Source of the DNA: Chloroflexota bacterium
GTDB lineage: Bacteria; Chloroflexota; Dehalococcoidia; Dehalococcoidales; UBA2162
Direction of reading: 5' to 3'
Assembly (NCBI GenBank): GCA_016193545.1
Contig: JACPSA010000156.1
Location: 1-7,824 of the forward strand
Length of the DNA stretch: 7,824 bases
Shown here piece after piece: positions 5,840-7,824 of this stretch. The stretch's first letter is position 1; each line of letters opens with the position of its first letter. The notes under the pieces were generated by a model. The model was not told the origin of the DNA. It saw only the letters and a program-made list of their open reading frames with translations, and did not search any database. Made by a program: the position numbers and the translations under genes.

Positions 5840-6235
5840 ATGAGGGGAGAAGAATACCTTACTAAGCCGCAGCAGTATGCATTGGTTTATAGTAAGGGCA
5901 GCTCGCTGGCATCCAATCTGGTGGTGATGAAGACTTTACCGAGTGGGCTGGCCTGGTCCCGGTATGGCTTCTCGGTGAGCAAACGGGTAGGTGGGGCGGT
6001 AACCAGAAACAGGGTTAAGCGGTTGCTTCGTGAAATTTTGCGGATAACGCCACTTAAATCAGGGTGGGATATTGTGTTTATCGTTCGTCCGGCCGCGGCT
6101 ACTGCCGATTACACCGGTCTGAAGAGTTCAGTTGATGGTTTATTATCCCGCGCTGGTTTATTAGAGACTGAAGGAAGGGCTGCTTTTCCATCTGAAGTTA
6201 AAGGGAGAGTGGTGGAGAATCAGCGTTTTAATTAG
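5840..6235 (+). CDS. rnpA: Ribonuclease P protein component
   Basis: The 131-residue basic protein assists the catalytic RNase P RNA in removing 5' leaders from tRNA precursors. It has the family layout: an N-terminal helix (LTKPQQYALVYSKG), the strand segment SRYGFSVSKRVGGA (40-53) and the signature AVTRNRVKRLLRE (53-65), whose RNR motif lies in the RNA-binding helix. GWDIVFIVRPAA (75-86) follows. The last 20 residues or so look like a poorly conserved tail. An in-frame ATG at 5819 would give 138 residues; I prefer 5840 for its ribosome binding site and fit to the family N-terminus. The TAG overlaps the purine tract used by yidD, so the two are probably coupled. Confidence 0.95.
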   Translation: MRGEEYLTKPQQYALVYSKGSSLASNLVVMKTLPSGLAWSRYGFSVSKRVGGAVTRNRVKRLLREILRITPLKSGWDIVFIVRPAAATADYTGLKSSVDGLLSRAGLLETEGRAAFPSEVKGRVVENQRFN

Positions 6236-6244
6236 GAAAGGACT

Positions 6245-6454
6245 GTGAAAGGATTGGCTTTAGGACTAATTAAACTTTATCAGTTAACCCTATCGCCGGT
6301 TATGCCTCCATCCTGCCGTTTTATCCCGACTTGCTCTCAATATACCTATGAGGCTATTGACAGATACGGTTTTTTGAAGGGCACTTGGCTGGGAATCAGG
6401 CGTTTAGCTCGCTGTCACCCCTTTCACCCGGGTGGATATGACCCGGTGTCTTGA
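6245..6454 (+). CDS. yidD: Membrane protein insertion efficiency factor YidD
   Basis: The 69-residue protein is a small membrane-associated factor that helps the YidC insertase place proteins in the membrane. The motif CRFIPTCSQYTYEAIDRYG (24-42) and the C-terminal RCHPFHPGGYDPV (56-68) identify the family, with Cys24, Cys30 and Cys57 present. The N-terminus LGLIKLYQLTLSPVMPP is the usual amphipathic/hydrophobic helix. The GTG start at 6245 follows AAAGG (6237-6241) by 3 nt; the ribosome binding site begins inside the rnpA stop region. The length is typical. Confidence 0.96.
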   Translation: MKGLALGLIKLYQLTLSPVMPPSCRFIPTCSQYTYEAIDRYGFLKGTWLGIRRLARCHPFHPGGYDPVS

Positions 6455-6517
6455 TGCCGGCATTAATCTAGTGTCCCTCCTCCTTGAGTCTTTCCTGTCA
6501 AGCGGTCTTTTGTTGAT

Positions 6518-6523
6518 AAGGAG
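6518..6523 (+). promoter_or_regulatory. Strong ribosome binding site for the beta-propeller lipoprotein
   Basis: AAGGAG lies 7 nt before the GTG at 6531 and selects it over the in-frame ATG at 6558, which has no upstream purine tract. Both starts would leave a usable signal peptide. Confidence 0.6.
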
Positions 6524-6530
6524 TTAATCA

Positions 6531-7673
6531 GTGAGAACTGGACATCACACGATATTAATGTTCAAAATAATACTGCTGCTGGCGGTAGTTTCCCTGGTTG
6601 GGCTTGTCTCTGCCGGCTGTACGGGAACCACTACTGTGCCCAGGGGATGGTCGGGTGCAACTATCGCTGATGGTACCCTGTTTGTCGGCTCTATGAATGG
6701 CCGGCTGGTAGCCGTGAATATATCAGACGGTAGCCGTTTGTGGGCAGAACCCCTGAAAGCTGCTGAGCAGGCAGGCGGCAGTTTTCTCAGTGGCTGTACT
6801 CCGGTATCTACGTCGATAGCCATTTACGGTTCTCCGGCCGTGGATGACGATTTGGTGTATGTCGGTGGCTACAATGGTAAAATTTATACCATCAGTTCGA
6901 TTACGCGCTTATCCAAGGATAAATATCTGCGTAAGGATGAGAAATCTGCCCCGCAACCTATTATCGGGAGTCCGATTGTGGCTCAGGGTAAAGTCTATGT
7001 TGGTTCTGCTGACGGGTGGGTTTATGCTCTGGATACTGTCAGTCTGGTTGAGCAGTGGAAATTTGAGACCGGGGATAAAATCTGGTCGACACCGGCGGTG
7101 GCTGATGGCGCACTATTTGTCGGTTCCTTTGATAATAAGCTCTATGCCCTGAATACTGCCGATGGCAGTAAAAAATGGGAATTTGCCACTCAGGGTGCTA
7201 TCGTCTCAGCACCCGTGGTCGATAATAACACCGTTTATATCGGCTCTTTTGACCGGTATCTTTATGCTCTGGATGCCACCAGCGGCAGTCTGAAATGGAA
7301 GTTTATGGCTGGCAACTGGTTCTGGGCTAAACCGGTAATTCATAATGGTACTATCTATGCTGCCAATCTTGACGGTAAAGTTTATGCTCTCGATACCGGG
7401 AGCGGTGATAAGCTGGCTGAATTTGATTTAGGCGGTCCGATAAGCTCGGCACCGGTGCTGGTTGGTGACTCGATTGTTGTTGCTACCGAGTCAGGCGTAG
7501 TTTACACTCTGGGTACCGCTGATAATCAGCAAAGACGGTTGATTAATCTGGAAGAGAAGATATACGCTTCTCTGGCTGCCAGCCAGGGGATTGTTTATAT
7601 CCACAGCGTTAAGGATGTTCTCTACGCTGTAGATGCCCGTTCAGGGGCAGTGCGGGAATTCAATATTAACTAG
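6531..7673 (+). CDS. PQQ-repeat (BamB-like) beta-propeller lipoprotein
   Basis: The 380-residue product has a lipoprotein-like signal peptide: a hydrophobic stretch (11-27) ending in VSAGC with Cys30 as the likely lipidated residue, though Ser at -3 is not ideal. The mature part is a run of PQQ/quinoprotein-type repeats with the pattern V-Y-V-G-S-x-D-G-x-V-Y-A-L-D. I count eight: 50-63, 109-122, 155-168, 195-208, 235-248, 275-288, 315-328 and 355-368, the last six exactly 40 residues apart. This predicts an eight-bladed propeller. No dehydrogenase domain is attached, so a scaffold role is likelier than a quinoprotein enzyme. BamB has this fold, but an outer-membrane BAM role would not fit a single-membrane bacterium. 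Its position 76 bases after yidD and 18 bases before yidC suggests a role in membrane protein biogenesis or quality control; this is inference. Confidence 0.88.
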   Translation: MRTGHHTILMFKIILLLAVVSLVGLVSAGCTGTTTVPRGWSGATIADGTLFVGSMNGRLVAVNISDGSRLWAEPLKAAEQAGGSFLSGCTPVSTSIAIYGSPAVDDDLVYVGGYNGKIYTISSITRLSKDKYLRKDEKSAPQPIIGSPIVAQGKVYVGSADGWVYALDTVSLVEQWKFETGDKIWSTPAVADGALFVGSFDNKLYALNTADGSKKWEFATQGAIVSAPVVDNNTVYIGSFDRYLYALDATSGSLKWKFMAGNWFWAKPVIHNGTIYAANLDGKVYALDTGSGDKLAEFDLGGPISSAPVLVGDSIVVATESGVVYTLGTADNQQRRLINLEEKIYASLAASQGIVYIHSVKDVLYAVDARSGAVREFNIN

Positions 7674-7676
7674 TTA

Positions 7677-7683
7677 GTGAGGT
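7677..7683 (+). promoter_or_regulatory. Ribosome binding site supporting the TTG start of yidC
   Basis: GTGAGGT lies 8 nt before the TTG at 7692, immediately after the lipoprotein stop codon. It favours TTG over the next in-frame ATG at 7734, which lies inside the first conserved segment. Confidence 0.5.
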
Positions 7684-7691
7684 AGATTCCG

Positions 7692-7824
7692 TTGGGTATC
7701 GGGGCAATTTGGGACCTTGTTATTCTGAACCCGATGATAAATGTCCTCATCGTGCTGTCCAATTATCTGGGGGGCAGCTTCGGACTGACCATTATCGTCC
7801 TGACGGTTGTCATCCGGTTGTTCA
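7692..7824 (+). CDS. yidC: Membrane protein insertase YidC/Oxa1 (N-terminal fragment)
   Basis: The frame is open from TTG 7692 to the right edge (44 codons). It starts MGIGAIWDLVILNPMINVL, followed by SNYLGGSFGLTIIVLTVV and IRLF. The pattern of a short segment ending W-x-x-hydrophobic-P-x, then a glycine-containing loop and S-x-G-hydrophobic-T-I-I-x-L-T-hydrophobic-V-I-R, is the start of the conserved YidC/Oxa1 core. The protein begins almost directly with this core and lacks the large periplasmic P1 domain of proteobacterial YidC, as expected for Chloroflexota and Gram-positive-type insertases. The neighbours rpmH, rnpA and yidD agree. It is cut off by the window end, so the hydrophilic-groove arginine and the later membrane segments cannot be checked. 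Confidence 0.88.
   Translation, partial: MGIGAIWDLVILNPMINVLIVLSNYLGGSFGLTIIVLTVVIRLF

Noticed and set aside
6844..7152. Alternative-frame 102-residue open frame inside the propeller gene
   Set aside because: It lies wholly within the PQQ-repeat coding sequence in another frame and has no motif; it is a by-product of the repeats' codon composition.

Overview
The window looks like a chromosomal segment from a bacterium of the Chloroflexota, most likely class Dehalococcoidia. This is inferred from how closely the RnpA, YidC and substrate-binding protein fragments resemble family members I recall from that group, from the short YidC without a large N-terminal extracytoplasmic domain, and from the gene order. 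No search was run. There are no rRNA, tRNA, CRISPR or mobile-element signatures.

Left part (1-4165): a truncated minus-strand gene encodes the start of a substrate-binding lipoprotein of the glycine betaine/osmoprotectant (OpuAC/ProX-like) type. It diverges from a plus-strand signalling cluster. The shared 204-base intergenic region holds two back-to-back sigma70-type promoters, and a 16-base near-palindrome sits on the -35 element of the rightward one. The rightward genes are a 693-aa polytopic GAF-containing histidine kinase of the HisKA_3 (NarX/DegS-like) class, an abutting NarL/LuxR-type response regulator, and, after a 234-base gap, a second regulator. The two receiver domains are clear paralogues (about 84 of 118 positions identical by hand count). 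The second regulator has no DNA-binding helix-turn-helix; it carries an unrecognised C-terminal domain with a predicted beta-alpha-beta-beta-alpha-beta order. This is the most novel item in the window.

Middle (4166-4469): a 304-base non-coding stretch with weak hairpins and a candidate extended -10 promoter for the downstream operon.

Right part (4470-7824): a compact co-oriented housekeeping block, rpsF-ssb-rpsR-rpmH-rnpA-yidD-(PQQ-repeat lipoprotein)-yidC (truncated by the window end). It joins the S6/SSB/S18 module to the L34/RNase P protein/YidD/YidC module that usually lies near the replication origin. Five of its eight genes start with GTG or TTG. The 380-aa lipoprotein between yidD and yidC is predicted to be an eight-bladed beta-propeller, and its place next to the membrane insertase suggests an extracytoplasmic envelope role.
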